A stretch of DNA of 57,893 nt from Nocardioides lijunqiniae (GCF_015024225.1 NZ_JACJGM010000037.1:1-57893), one strand, 5' to 3'. Shown: positions 32,698 to 41,429, counted from the first letter of the stretch. The notes: a model not told the origin generated them from the letters alone. Made by a program: numbers and translations.

Positions 32698-33734
32698 GCG
32701 GTCGACTCCACCGGTCGCCCCGCAGCAGCCAGCTCGCGTCGAATGGCAGGAAGAGTGAGCAACAGCGTCTTGACTCCCTCCACATCCAGGCGCTCCGTGT
32801 TGTGCGAGGTGTAGTCGTGGTCGATCAGCTCCCGCTCACCTTCCTCGAAGAAGAGTTCGTACTCCAAGGAGCGCGCGTCGAGGGGCACCCGGTAGTAGTC
32901 GCCGTGGTCGTCCGCCTTCTGCAGCTCCTCGCGGCTCAGCAGCGACTCGTAGAGCTTCTCACCGTGGCGCGTCCCCAAGATGCGGATCTCGGGGTCCTCC
33001 ACTCCGAACAGCGAGGCCACGGCCAAAGCAAGGTCCTTCACCGTGCTCGCCGGTGCCTTGCGGACGAAGAGGTCCCCCGGCTTCGCCTCAGTGAAGGCGT
33101 ACTCCACGAGGTCGACGGACTCGTCCAACGACATGAGGAACCGCGTCATGGTGGGATCCGTGATCGTCAACGGCTTCCCCGTGCGCAGTTGCTCGACAAA
33201 GACCGGAATGACCGATCCGCGGCTGTACATGACGTTGCCGTAGCGGGTGATCGAGACGATCGGCCCATCCTCACCGCGGTGGCGTGCGTGCGCCTGCGCC
33301 ACCTTCTCCATCATCGCCTTCGAGATGCCCATGGCGTTGATGGGGTAGACCGCCTTGTCGGTGCTCAGGCAGACCACCGACTCGACGCCGGCGCGTTCGG
33401 CTGCCCTGATCACGTTGTCACTTCCGGTGACGTTCGTGAGCACGGCCTGCTGGGGGAAGAACTCGCAGCTGGGCACCTGCTTGAGGGCGGCGGCGTGGAA
33501 GATGTGCTTCACACCGTTGACGGCGTCTTCCACGCTGCGTGAGTCACGGACGTCGCCCACGTGGAACTTCACTCGCCCGTCCCCGAGCTCGCGCCGTAGG
33601 TGGTCCTGCTTGGCTTCGTCCCTGCTCAGGATCCGGATCTCGTCGATGTCGGTCGCCAGCAGACGACGGACCATGGTGGACCCAAACGACCCAGTCCCGC
33701 CGGTGACGAGAACTGGGCCACTATTCGAACTCAC
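32694..33734 (-). CDS. CapE-like UDP-GlcNAc 4,6-dehydratase/5-epimerase
   Basis: The 346-residue protein has PVLVTGGTGSFGSTMVRRLL, FHAAALKQVPSCEFFPQQAVLTNV, LSTDKAVYPINAMGISKAMMEKV, RYGNVMYSRGSVIPVF and LDARSLEYELFFEEGE. The active-site Met-x3-Lys (MGISK) instead of Tyr-x3-Lys is characteristic of the CapE/WbjB/FlaA1 class. It starts UDP-L-FucNAc synthesis from UDP-GlcNAc. The start is GTG 33734. The 54-base gap to the upstream acetyltransferase is the only sizable gap in the nine-gene operon, so an internal promoter is possible. Confidence 0.9.
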   Translation of the reverse strand: MSSNSGPVLVTGGTGSFGSTMVRRLLATDIDEIRILSRDEAKQDHLRRELGDGRVKFHVGDVRDSRSVEDAVNGVKHIFHAAALKQVPSCEFFPQQAVLTNVTGSDNVIRAAERAGVESVVCLSTDKAVYPINAMGISKAMMEKVAQAHARHRGEDGPIVSITRYGNVMYSRGSVIPVFVEQLRTGKPLTITDPTMTRFLMSLDESVDLVEYAFTEAKPGDLFVRKAPASTVKDLALAVASLFGVEDPEIRILGTRHGEKLYESLLSREELQKADDHGDYYRVPLDARSLEYELFFEEGERELIDHDYTSHNTERLDVEGVKTLLLTLPAIRRELAAAGRPVESTA

Positions 33735-33788
33735 GGTTCGGTGTTCCTTCCGATTTCGGATCGACGGTGCAGGCCGTTGCGCCGCGCG

Positions 33789-34397
33789 TCAGACGGACCC
33801 ATCCTGCCACGTGTAGCAGTTCATCTTCCGCCCCTCCGGAGTTTCGAAGGTGCCGTCCAACGCCCAGTTCGCCCCACGGTAGAAGGCGTTCACCCGGTCG
33901 TTGTCCTCGCTGTCGGTCGTGAGGTACGCCTCGCTGACGCCCGTCTCGACCACGGATGCCGTCCATGCCTCCAACAGCCTCTTGGCGGCGCCGGTGCCTC
34001 GTGCCTCGTCTGCCACGCAGATGGAGCTGAGGAGCGCGCCGCGCACCTCCAAGGGCGTCTGGCCCCGGTAGGTCACGGCACGGAGAAGACGGGGCACGAC
34101 ACTGGGCCGACGAAGCACGAGCCTGAGGCTCGCGAGAGCGAAGGCGTACCAGCGTCGGATCAGCAGACGGCGGAAGAAGCCGGCGGGCTGAGTGTGACCG
34201 ACCGCCACGCCGACCAGGTGCCCCGCCTCCGAACGAGCCACGAGCGCGATTCCCTGGGGCTCGAGGAAGGCCCTGTAGAACTCCCGCAGGAAGGGCTCCC
34301 CCAAGCTGCTGAGGAAGAACGACGGGAAGGCAGTGCGGTGCAACGCCGCCGCCTCACGGACGTCCTCGCGAGTGAGTGCCCTGATCGTCACACTCAT
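33789..34397 (-). CDS. GNAT-family N-acetyltransferase
   Basis: The 202-residue protein has the GNAT fold: TIRALTREDVREAAALHRTAFP at the start, LVGVAVGHTQPAGF, then motif A SSICVADEARGTGAAKRLLEAW (acetyl-CoA binding) and DNDRVNAFYRGANWALDG. Placed after a sugar aminotransferase, phosphoglycosyl transferase and glycosyltransferase, it may N-acetylate a 4-amino sugar, as PseH- or WecD-type GNATs do. Start ATG 34397 overlaps the glycosyltransferase stop (ATGA). Function by context only. Confidence 0.8.
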   Translation of the reverse strand: MSVTIRALTREDVREAAALHRTAFPSFFLSSLGEPFLREFYRAFLEPQGIALVARSEAGHLVGVAVGHTQPAGFFRRLLIRRWYAFALASLRLVLRRPSVVPRLLRAVTYRGQTPLEVRGALLSSICVADEARGTGAAKRLLEAWTASVVETGVSEAYLTTDSEDNDRVNAFYRGANWALDGTFETPEGRKMNCYTWQDGSV

Positions 34398-35647
34398 GCT
34401 CGACCCCTCCGCCCTGCGGCAGTGGTCAGCAGCTCCTCGATCGTCTCGACACCTTGGTCGTAGGCGAACGTGCGCTCGTAGTACTCCCTGGCGGCGCGAC
34501 GACGCCCCGCCAGCCCTTCGGGTCCAAGAGAGGCGGCTTCCTGCAGCGCGTCCACCAGGCCGGACACGTCACCGGGTGCCACGGTCCACCCCGATCCTGA
34601 TTCGTTGACCACCGCCGCGGCATCCCCGCCCAACGAGCCCACCACGACACCGCCGGCCGCGAGGATCGCCTGCAGCTTGCTGGGCATCGTCACGTGCGCC
34701 AACGGGTGGTCGTTGAGGGCCACGTAGTTGACGTCCGCCGCGGCCGCGAGAGCCGGCATCTCCTCCTTCGGCAGGCGGCCGAGGAAGCGCACGTTGTCCG
34801 CTCCGGCCCGTGCGGCCAGGTCGCGAAGGCGGCCTTCCTCAGTGCCCGAACCGGCGATGAGGCAGATGACCCGGGACTCCTTCATTCGGCCGCAGGCCTC
34901 GACCAGCGTCTCGAGCCCTTGGGCGCGTCCGAGGGTGCCTGCGTAGACGACCGCGAGCTGATCCCGGTCGAGGCCGTAGCCTCTCGTGTCCGGCCGCGGG
35001 GTCGGCTTGTGGAGCGTCTCGTCAGCCCACATGGGTGCGTAGGCGAGCTTGTCGCGAGGCACTCCGCGCTCGGCCAGGATGTCGCCGACGCCCGGCGAGA
35101 TGTAGGCAACGCGATCCGCTGCCCGGTACATCCAGTTGCACACCGCATCCACGGCGCTGACCGCCGTGCGACCGCGTCCACCGGTGGACCCGAGCCCCAC
35201 TGCCGCCAGGGTGTCCGGCCACAGGTCCAGCACGTGCACGACCGACGGGGTCCGGCGTAGGAGGCGCTGCACAGCGAAGGGCAGGCCTATCGTCACCGGC
35301 GAGTAGTTGACCCAGAGAGCATCGACGTGACGAAACGACGCCGGAACGCCCGCGACCGCCGCGGAAGCGGCGAACGAGCCGTAGTTCAGGAGCCGGCGGG
35401 ACATGGACTCGCTGTGCGAGGGATAGAGCGCCACCCGGCTCACGCGCACCCCGTCCACGTCCTCTGTCGAGCGCGGGCGGACGCGGTAGCCGGCGGCAAG
35501 AACGCCATCTGGGTAGTTCGGATACCCGGTCACCACCTCGACCGAGTGGCCTCGCGCCACCAGTCCGCGCGCCAGGGCCGCCGGGAGCGCAGCAGGTCCC
35601 GGCTCCGGGTCGTACCACTGGGTGAGGATTCCGATACGCATCGTCAT
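34394..35647 (-). CDS. Glycosyltransferase family 4 (WbuB-like)
   Basis: The 417-residue GT-B enzyme begins MTMRIGILTQWYDPEPGPAA. It has VVTGYPNYPDGVLAAGY and VLDLWPDTLAAVGL in the N-terminal half, and VVYAGTLGRAQGLETLVEACGRM, FLGRLPKEEMPALAAAADVNYVAL and MPSKLQAILAAGGVVVG in the C-terminal half. The PNYPDG and LWPDxL motifs are those of WbuB/FnlD-type transferases, often FucNAc transferases. That fits the CapEFG genes downstream. ATG 35647 overlaps the PGT stop and the stop overlaps the GNAT start. Confidence 0.87.
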   Translation of the reverse strand: MTMRIGILTQWYDPEPGPAALPAALARGLVARGHSVEVVTGYPNYPDGVLAAGYRVRPRSTEDVDGVRVSRVALYPSHSESMSRRLLNYGSFAASAAVAGVPASFRHVDALWVNYSPVTIGLPFAVQRLLRRTPSVVHVLDLWPDTLAAVGLGSTGGRGRTAVSAVDAVCNWMYRAADRVAYISPGVGDILAERGVPRDKLAYAPMWADETLHKPTPRPDTRGYGLDRDQLAVVYAGTLGRAQGLETLVEACGRMKESRVICLIAGSGTEEGRLRDLAARAGADNVRFLGRLPKEEMPALAAAADVNYVALNDHPLAHVTMPSKLQAILAAGGVVVGSLGGDAAAVVNESGSGWTVAPGDVSGLVDALQEAASLGPEGLAGRRRAAREYYERTFAYDQGVETIEELLTTAAGRRGRA

Positions 35648-36231
35648 CCCCTCGCGACGGTGGAGATCGTGTCGCCCAGCACCTTCAGGTCGCCTGCCAG
35701 GGTGCGGGTGCGCGCGTACTCGAGGTAGAGCGCGACCTTCTGAGGCAGGATCACGTCCACGTAGTAGGCCTCTGGGTCGGCGGCGGACGCCAGCAGCTCG
35801 GCCTCCCGCCGGAATGCGATGGAACCAGGATCGGTGATCCCGGGACGGAGCCCGAGGATCTCGCGACGCGCGTCCACCGGCCACAACGCCACGTACTTCG
35901 CGAGCTCAGGACGAGGTCCGACCAAGCTCATCTCTCCCCGGAGCACGTTGATGAACTGGGGAAGCTCGTCGAGCTTGGTCGACCTCAACCACCGGCCGAC
36001 CCTGGTGATCCTCGGGTCCTGACCGGCGGTGACGCTCGCGCCGGAGGCCGCATGCGTCATGGTGCGGAGCTTCAGGATCTCGAAGGGCACGCCGTCCCTG
36101 CCGATCCTCTCCTGCCGAAAGACCACGGGCCCACGGGAATCGAGCCTGATGGCAGCGAAGGCGACAACGAGCAACGGAGCAGACAGGAACAATCCGACAG
36201 CTGCGACGGCGATGTCGATGACGCGCTTCAT
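35644..36231 (-). CDS. Small phosphoglycosyl transferase (PglC-like bacterial sugar transferase)
   Basis: The 195-residue protein has one N-terminal re-entrant helix (VIDIAVAAVGLFLSAPLLVVAFAAI) and the monotopic PGT core: GPVVFRQERIGRDGVPFEILKLRTM, LRSTKLDELPQFINVLRGEMSLVGPRPE and LRPGITDPGSIAFR. The Asp-Glu dyad is in KLDELPQ. It moves a phospho-sugar from a UDP-sugar to polyprenyl phosphate and so starts repeat-unit assembly. PglC-type enzymes often use UDP-diNAcBac or UDP-QuiNAc-type sugars, which the CapD-type and aminotransferase genes here could supply. ATG 36231 overlaps the aminotransferase stop. Confidence 0.92.
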   Translation of the reverse strand: MKRVIDIAVAAVGLFLSAPLLVVAFAAIRLDSRGPVVFRQERIGRDGVPFEILKLRTMTHAASGASVTAGQDPRITRVGRWLRSTKLDELPQFINVLRGEMSLVGPRPELAKYVALWPVDARREILGLRPGITDPGSIAFRREAELLASAADPEAYYVDVILPQKVALYLEYARTRTLAGDLKVLGDTISTVARG

Positions 36232-37376
36232 CCGGCCGCGGCCTCACGAACCGCCTGCACGACCCGGTCCACGTCGTGGCTGCTCATGGAGGAGAAGATC
36301 GGCAGGCTCACCACCCGCTCGAACTCCGCCGTGGCAGCGGGGAAGTCGCTCGGCGCGTGGCCGGCGAAGTCGCGCCAGTAGGGCTGCAGGTGGAGCGGGA
36401 TGAAGTGGACGCTGGACCCGACTCCAGACCGTGCGAGCGATGCGATGAACTCGTCACGATCCCTGCCCGCCGGGACGCGGATGACGTACAGGTGCCAGGC
36501 GTGGAGGTCGGCGATCGCGGCAGCTGCCGGCAGGCCCAACCCGAGATCTGCGAGCTCCCGGTTGTAGCGGTCCGCTGTCGCCGCGCGCTTGTCGCGCATC
36601 TCCTTGCCGCGCGACAGCTGCACCAAGCCCATCGCTGCGGCGGGGTCGGTCATGTTGTACTTGTATCCGGGCGCAACGACCTCGTAGCGCCATGAGGGCA
36701 CATCCGAGCGATAGCGATCGAAGGCGTCACGGTCGATCCCGTGCAGCCTCATGATGCGGATGCGCTTCGCGATCTCCGGGTCTCGCGTGACGACCATGCC
36801 GCCCTCTCCGGTCGTCATGGTCTTGGTCGCATAGAAGCTGAAGACGACCGCCTCGCTCTCGCCCGCACCCACCATCTGCCCCTCGGTGACGGTCGGCAGG
36901 GCGTGAGCAGCATCCTCGACCACCTTGAGGCCGTGTGACAGCGCGAAGGCACGAAGCGCACTCGGGGAGACGCCCAGTCCGGCGAAGTGGACGGGCATGA
37001 TCGCCTTCGTGCGAGCGGTCACGAGCCGCGACGCCTGCTCCAGGTCGATGTTGAGGGTGTCGGGGTCCACGTCGACCAGGACGGGAGTGGCCCCCAGGTA
37101 GCGCACCACCTCCGCCGTCGCCGTGAACGTCCACGTGGGGAGCAGTACCTCGTCGCCTGCCGTGATGCCACAGGCCTCCAGCGCGAGGTGGAGCCCCGCG
37201 GTGGCTGAGTTGACGGAGACCGCCTCGACGCCGCCGCCGAGCAGGTCGGCGAAGGCTGCCTCGAACTCCTTGACCTTCGGTCCGGTCGAGACCCAACCGC
37301 TGCGAAGGGCCGCCACCACGGCCTCGATCTCGTCCTCACCGATGTCCGGGAGCGCGAAGGGCAGCTTGTCTGGCAT
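36228..37376 (-). CDS. DegT/DnrJ/EryC1-type sugar aminotransferase
   Basis: The 382-residue PLP enzyme has FALPDIGEDEIEAVVAALRSGWVSTGPKVKEFE, SATAGLHLALEACGITAGDEVLLPTWTFTAT, VVEDAAHALPT, the PLP-lysine motif FSFYATKTMTTGEGGM, and YKYNMTDPAAAMGLVQL. It would add an amino group at C4 of a 4-keto-6-deoxy UDP-sugar, the likely substrate being the product of the CapD-type dehydratase. ATG 37376 follows GGAG by seven bases and heads the nine-gene operon that ends at 28718. Confidence 0.9.
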   Translation of the reverse strand: MPDKLPFALPDIGEDEIEAVVAALRSGWVSTGPKVKEFEAAFADLLGGGVEAVSVNSATAGLHLALEACGITAGDEVLLPTWTFTATAEVVRYLGATPVLVDVDPDTLNIDLEQASRLVTARTKAIMPVHFAGLGVSPSALRAFALSHGLKVVEDAAHALPTVTEGQMVGAGESEAVVFSFYATKTMTTGEGGMVVTRDPEIAKRIRIMRLHGIDRDAFDRYRSDVPSWRYEVVAPGYKYNMTDPAAAMGLVQLSRGKEMRDKRAATADRYNRELADLGLGLPAAAAIADLHAWHLYVIRVPAGRDRDEFIASLARSGVGSSVHFIPLHLQPYWRDFAGHAPSDFPAATAEFERVVSLPIFSSMSSHDVDRVVQAVREAAAG

Positions 37377-37481
37377 GTGGGTTCTCCGTTCGTACCGTGA
37401 CAGATGAAAAGTGGTCGTAGGCACAGTTCGAGCTGCGCCCTTCGGACCGACGTGCACCGCTGGTGTGCGACGAGCCGGCGG

Positions 37482-39215
37482 TCAGCAGGCGCTCGCGAAG
37501 GTGAAGTCCTTGCTTCCGGCCTGGATGCCGGGCGTCAGACCCACCTTCCCGGCTCCAGTCTGCCCCGGGCCGCTGGTCATGGACCAGGAGATGACCACGT
37601 CGTCACGGGTGGCGATCGAGATGGCGAGGACGACCACGGGTCGGCCGTCGATCGACTGCTCGTCCAGAACCTGACGCTTGCCATCCACCTTCAGCTCGTC
37701 GATGGTCCCACCGTGCGGCCCGTAGATGCGGATGAAGGTGAGCTGGGTGCCGGGTTCGGTGCCGTACGTGCCGCCGCCAGTCACCGACGCGGGCAGCTTC
37801 GCGGCCTCACCCGGGGCAATCGCCTGGCTGAGACTCATGGACCCGGACACGCTCTGTCGACCCTCCGCGCAGGACGTGGCTCGCGAGTCGGCCCAGTAGC
37901 GCAGGTAGTAGGACATCTTCGACCCCGTGGCGTCATTGACTCCGATGTCGATGTGCGGCGTGCTGCCCTCATCACCCGCCAGCCGTCCCTGGATGGCTGA
38001 TCCCTCGAGCTCGCTCGTCACCGCCTCGTCGAACGAAGCGATGAGGAAGCGTCTCTCCGTGGCGGCACGATTCAGCCCCCTCACCATGTCAACCGGGGAG
38101 GGCGGCTTGCGGGTCAACCGGTCGAAGATGGCCCCGGCGGCGTCCTCGAACAGCGCATCCTGCGCCTGCACATCGAGCTCGCGGTACGGTTTGTTCAGCA
38201 GCTCGTCGACCAGGTTGTCCGACGTGAGGGTGACCGCTCCCACCTCGACGGGGCCGGTGCCCTCCAGCAAGTAGGACATGGCCACGGGATCGAGCGAGAG
38301 CACCCCGTCGATAGGAACCGAGGGGAACTTCGCGTTCCAGTGGGCCCGCCACAGCTCTGCCGCTCGAGGGAAGTCGGGGGTGAAGCCGGGGTCCTGGAAG
38401 TAGGTGCCGATCTCTTGGCCGTAGACGGCGACCTCCTCGGCACTCAGCGGCAGGACCGGGCGCTGAGCCATCGGGAAGTCGAGCGCGGTGCCTTGCTTCA
38501 CCATCTCGAGCTTGCCGTTCTCGGCGTGGATCTGTGCCCACGCACCTGGCATGCCGCCCGTGGCGCGGATCTCGGCGTTGTTCTGGAAGAGCAGCAGGTA
38601 GTCGCGGGGACCGTCGACACCCACCATGGCCGGAAGGACCGCGGTGGCGGTGTCGGCGGCCGCGAGCGCCCCGGCGGCCTCGTCCACTCGGTCGACGTAG
38701 TCGTCGAATCGTGGACGCAGGGCGCCGACGAAGCCCTCGCTGTCGATGCCGTCCACCTCGGCAGCCGCCTTCTGGAACGCGGCCTCAGCGTCTGAGACGG
38801 GCCCTTGGAGCCCTTCCACGACCCCGACGTCGACACGGCCGTCGACCGAGAGGCGGTCCAGGTCGTCGATGGTGACGGCCAGGGGGGATATCCCGTCATT
38901 CGCCATCACCTCCAGCGAGCTGCTCAGCGCGCGCACACCCCGGACGTCGTCGCCGACGAACGGGAGCTTGGTCAGGCCGGCCCACCACAGGCCGTCCGTG
39001 CGGTCGGCGGCCGAGGTGGACGCGTCCTGCAGATCGGCGATGGCTCGATCTCGTGCACTCTCGTCGCCGTCACGGACGGCGACGGTGAGGTCGTCCACGC
39101 TGGCCTCGGCGGAGCGGAGATCGCGCTGGACCTGCCAGGCCTGCCATGCGGTGAACAGCACCGCGGCCAGGAGCACGCAGCCGAGTGCGACCAGGACCCT
39201 GCGACGTGTCAGCAC
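37482..39215 (-). CDS. DUF4012 domain protein, membrane-anchored
   Basis: The 577-residue protein has an N-terminal anchor helix (VLVALGCVLLAAVLFTAWQAW) and a large extracytoplasmic region. DUF4012 motifs include DYLLLFQNNAEIRATGGMPGAWAQI, FTPDFPRAAELWRAHWNAKFPSVPIDGVLSLDPVAMSYLLEGTGPV and DELLNKPYRELD. The family is common in actinobacterial polysaccharide loci; the activity is not proven, and some relation to LytR-CpsA-Psr-type ligases has been suggested by context. It ends FASAC with a terminal Cys. Start is GTG 39215. It lies upstream of the sugar operon, 105 bases away, with the same direction. Confidence 0.85.
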   Translation of the reverse strand: MLTRRRVLVALGCVLLAAVLFTAWQAWQVQRDLRSAEASVDDLTVAVRDGDESARDRAIADLQDASTSAADRTDGLWWAGLTKLPFVGDDVRGVRALSSSLEVMANDGISPLAVTIDDLDRLSVDGRVDVGVVEGLQGPVSDAEAAFQKAAAEVDGIDSEGFVGALRPRFDDYVDRVDEAAGALAAADTATAVLPAMVGVDGPRDYLLLFQNNAEIRATGGMPGAWAQIHAENGKLEMVKQGTALDFPMAQRPVLPLSAEEVAVYGQEIGTYFQDPGFTPDFPRAAELWRAHWNAKFPSVPIDGVLSLDPVAMSYLLEGTGPVEVGAVTLTSDNLVDELLNKPYRELDVQAQDALFEDAAGAIFDRLTRKPPSPVDMVRGLNRAATERRFLIASFDEAVTSELEGSAIQGRLAGDEGSTPHIDIGVNDATGSKMSYYLRYWADSRATSCAEGRQSVSGSMSLSQAIAPGEAAKLPASVTGGGTYGTEPGTQLTFIRIYGPHGGTIDELKVDGKRQVLDEQSIDGRPVVVLAISIATRDDVVISWSMTSGPGQTGAGKVGLTPGIQAGSKDFTFASAC

Positions 39216-39304
39216 GCGGGCATCCTTTCAGGTCTGCTGCCCTTGGCAGGCTGCGGCTCGACGAACGCCTCCGGCCGGCTACCGAGACGGGTTCGGACAT
39301 GCAA

Positions 39305-39330
39305 AAGGCCCCACGACATCGTGGGGCCCT
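39305..39330 (-). terminator. Rho-independent terminator of the small secreted protein
   Basis: On the minus strand the stem GGCCCCACGA/TCGTGGGGCC with a two-base loop is followed by TTTT. It lies 13 bases past the stop at 39343. It is the clearest classic terminator in the window. Confidence 0.85.
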
Positions 39331-39342
39331 TCGCAAGTGGTG

Positions 39343-39765
39343 TCAGCGACGACGCTTGACGACCTTGAGGCTGTAGGAGTCCCTCGACGCCCGGTAGACC
39401 GAGTTGCGAGCCGGGGTGAACACCATCGTGACGGTGTAGCGGCCGGTCTTGCGCAGACGCGGGCCCTTCACGGACTTCCGCGAGCCGGTGTAGGAGGTCG
39501 TGCGGGTGTTCTTGAAGCCGCCACCCTTGCGCGCGACCGTGATCTTCACGGAGCCACGGACCCGGGCGTTGCCCGCCGCCGGCCGCACGTTGATCTTGAA
39601 CGTCGGGGCGGTGTTCTGGCGAACGGACGCCGGACCCGAGATGCTGGACTTGGTGGCGATGCAGCCCGTGTAGGGGCAAGCAGCGGTGGACGGGGAACCG
39701 GTGAAGGCCACCAGCCCGGACGCGATCAGGAACGAGGCCAGCAGGCCCACGATCAGCTTCTTCAT
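39343..39765 (-). CDS. Small secreted beta-rich (Ig-like) protein
   Basis: The 140-residue protein begins MKKLIVGLLASFLIASGLVAFTGSPSTAA, a clear signal peptide. A Cys pair CPYTGC comes just after the cleavage site. The mature part is basic with alternating strands (SGPASVRQNTAPTFKINVRPAAG; GSVKITVARKGGGF; GRYTVTMVFTPARNSVYRASRDSYSLKVVKRRR), like a single bacterial Ig-like domain. No enzyme motif is seen. ATG 39765 is set by GGGGAG seven bases upstream. It is monocistronic, with a strong terminator and a long AT-richer upstream region; wall or matrix association is an inference. Confidence 0.75.
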   Translation of the reverse strand: MKKLIVGLLASFLIASGLVAFTGSPSTAACPYTGCIATKSSISGPASVRQNTAPTFKINVRPAAGNARVRGSVKITVARKGGGFKNTRTTSYTGSRKSVKGPRLRKTGRYTVTMVFTPARNSVYRASRDSYSLKVVKRRR

Positions 39766-39782
39766 CTGGTATCTCCCCATGT

Positions 39783-39798
39783 GACGTCCCGAGACGTC
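39783..39798. promoter_or_regulatory. Paired GACGTC sites upstream of the secreted protein
   Basis: Two self-complementary GACGTC sites (39783-39788 and 39793-39798) are spaced ten bases apart, one helical turn. They lie just before the ribosome-binding region of the secreted protein gene. Candidate operator only. Confidence 0.3.
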
Positions 39799-39964
39799 GT
39801 CAGTATTTGAAAGTGCCTGCGTAGTGAATCACACGGTTACGGCGTTTTGCCAGTTCAGAGCGCCTTTTATGGGACAAGAGGGCTCCTAACCCGAATGTTC
39901 ACCAGAAGGTCTACGACACGTGGCCCGATCGGGCCATGCCGCGACCGAGAAGGACTACTCGGGT

Positions 39965-40819
39965 CTAGGCCGAGTGGGCGGTGTTGAGGAGCGTGCGGGC
40001 CTCGGAGGTCGTCATCGGACGTCGCTGTGCGAGGGCCCCGAGGGCGACCACACGTTCGACGAGCTGGGCGTTGCTCTCGACCGGGACGCCGCGGCTGATC
40101 GTCAGCACGTCCTCCATGCCCACCCGGAGGTGGCCGCCCTTGGACAGCGACGCGAGGGCGACGGCGAGGGTGGTGCGGCCGATGCCCGTGGCAGACCAGG
40201 AGGTCACCTCCGGCGGGAGCGTCGCGACGCCGGCCACGAGGGCGTCGGCCGTGCCGGGCATGCCGCCGGGCACGCCCATGACGAAGTCGCAGTGCACCCG
40301 GCCGCCGTACGGGAGGCCGAAGCGGTCGATCAGACGGGTCAGGGCGTGAGCCTGCCCGAGGTCAAAGAGCTCGAACTCGGGGACGATCTGGCGCTCCTGG
40401 CTGAGCTGGTAGAGCTCGCAGACGAAGGGCCAGGGGTTGGAGAAGACGTCGTCGCCGAAGTTGGTGGTGCCCATGGTGAGGCTGCAGGAGTCGGGGCGGG
40501 CGTCGAGGACCTTGAGGCGCTTGTCGAGCGGGTCGTGGACGGAGCCGCCGGTCGAGAGCTGGACGACGAGGTCGGTGCTCTCGTGGAGGGCATCGACGGT
40601 CTCGGTCAGGAGGGCCAGGTCGAGGGTGGGGCGGTGCTCGGCGTCGCGGACGTGCACGTGGATCATCGCGGCGCCGGCGGCCTCGCAGGCCTGGGCGGTG
40701 GTGACGAGCTCCTCGAGCGTGGTGGGGAGCTGCGGGCAGTCGGCCTTCGACGTCTCGGCGCCGGTGGGGGCGACCGTGATCAGCAGGGCCTCGGGAGGTA
40801 CGGCGGGCATGCGGGTCAT
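39965..40819 (-). CDS. BKACE (DUF849) beta-keto acid cleavage enzyme family protein
   Basis: The 284-residue TIM-barrel protein begins LLITVAPTGAET. It has the zinc motif MIHVHVRD (His-x-His), VQLSTGGSV, LTMGTTNFGDDVFSN, EFELFDLGQAHAL and GGHLRVGMEDVL. BKACE enzymes split 3-keto acids with acetyl-CoA, making acetoacetate and an acyl-CoA, with substrate varying by subfamily. There is no operon partner: a repeat cluster lies upstream and a 180-base gap downstream. The substrate cannot be named from this sequence. Confidence 0.88.
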   Translation of the reverse strand: MTRMPAVPPEALLITVAPTGAETSKADCPQLPTTLEELVTTAQACEAAGAAMIHVHVRDAEHRPTLDLALLTETVDALHESTDLVVQLSTGGSVHDPLDKRLKVLDARPDSCSLTMGTTNFGDDVFSNPWPFVCELYQLSQERQIVPEFELFDLGQAHALTRLIDRFGLPYGGRVHCDFVMGVPGGMPGTADALVAGVATLPPEVTSWSATGIGRTTLAVALASLSKGGHLRVGMEDVLTISRGVPVESNAQLVERVVALGALAQRRPMTTSEARTLLNTAHSA

Positions 40820-40864
40820 CGTGTCAGAGCGGGATCGGTGGGTGGGGTGGGTGGGCGGGTGTCT

Positions 40865-40974
40865 GGGGTCTCGACGGGCGTTCGTCGCTGGCGCTCCTCA
40901 CTGCTCGACCACCGGGGGTCGGCGCCGCTTGGGCTCGTGGTTTCGAGGCTCGCTGCGCTCGCACATCAACCACC
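40865..40974. repeat. Pair of dispersed palindromic repeats between BKACE and dtd
   Basis: A long-form unit (40865-40914, GGGGTCTCGACGGGCG to CTGCTCGACCACCG) is followed by a 39-base unit in reverse sense (40936-40974, GTGGTTTCGAGG to CATCAACCACC). They lie upstream of both divergent genes and so within their promoter region. Confidence 0.8.
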
Positions 40975-41002
40975 GGGGGTCGGGGTCGGGGAGATTGTTC
41001 TC

Positions 41003-41428
41003 ATGAGGGCTGTGGTGCAGCGGGTGTTGTCGGCGTCGGTCACCGTCGAGGGGGAGGTCGTGGGGGCCCTGCGGGAGCCGGGGCTGCTGGTCCACCTCGG
41101 GATCACGCACGACGACACCGACGAGGTCGTCGCGTGGATGGCGCGGAAGGTGTGGGAGGTGCGGATCCTGCGGGAGGAGCGCTCCGCCTCCGACGTCGGG
41201 GCGCCGGTCCTGGTGGTCAGCCAGTTCACCCTGTACGGCGATGCGGTGAAGGGTCGGCGCCCGACCTGGGCGTCGGCCGCGCCCGCGGCTGTCAGCGAGC
41301 CGCTCTACGAGCGCTTCTGCTCGGAGCTGGAGTCGCTGGGGGCCGAGGTGTCGCGGGGCGTGTTCGGCGCGGACATGCGGGTCGAGTCGGTCAACGACGG
41401 CCCGGTGACGCTGCTCCTCGAGCGCTGA
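41003..41428 (+). CDS. dtd: D-aminoacyl-tRNA deacylase
   Basis: The 141-residue protein has the Dtd pattern: MRAVVQRVLSASVTVEGEVVGAL, GLLVHLGITHDD, VLVVSQFTLYGDAVKGRRPTW and VESVNDGPVTLLLE. The SQFTL and NDGPVT motifs form the chiral pocket. It removes D-amino acids (and glycine from tRNA-Ala) from mischarged tRNA. The open frame extends upstream through the repeat cluster, but ATG 41003 matches the family start. Confidence 0.95.
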   Translation: MRAVVQRVLSASVTVEGEVVGALREPGLLVHLGITHDDTDEVVAWMARKVWEVRILREERSASDVGAPVLVVSQFTLYGDAVKGRRPTWASAAPAAVSEPLYERFCSELESLGAEVSRGVFGADMRVESVNDGPVTLLLER

Positions 41429-41429
41429 C

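Noticed and set aside
40820..41002. Upstream extension of dtd through the repeat cluster
   Set aside because: Extension is repeat-derived; Dtd proteins start MRAVVQRV.
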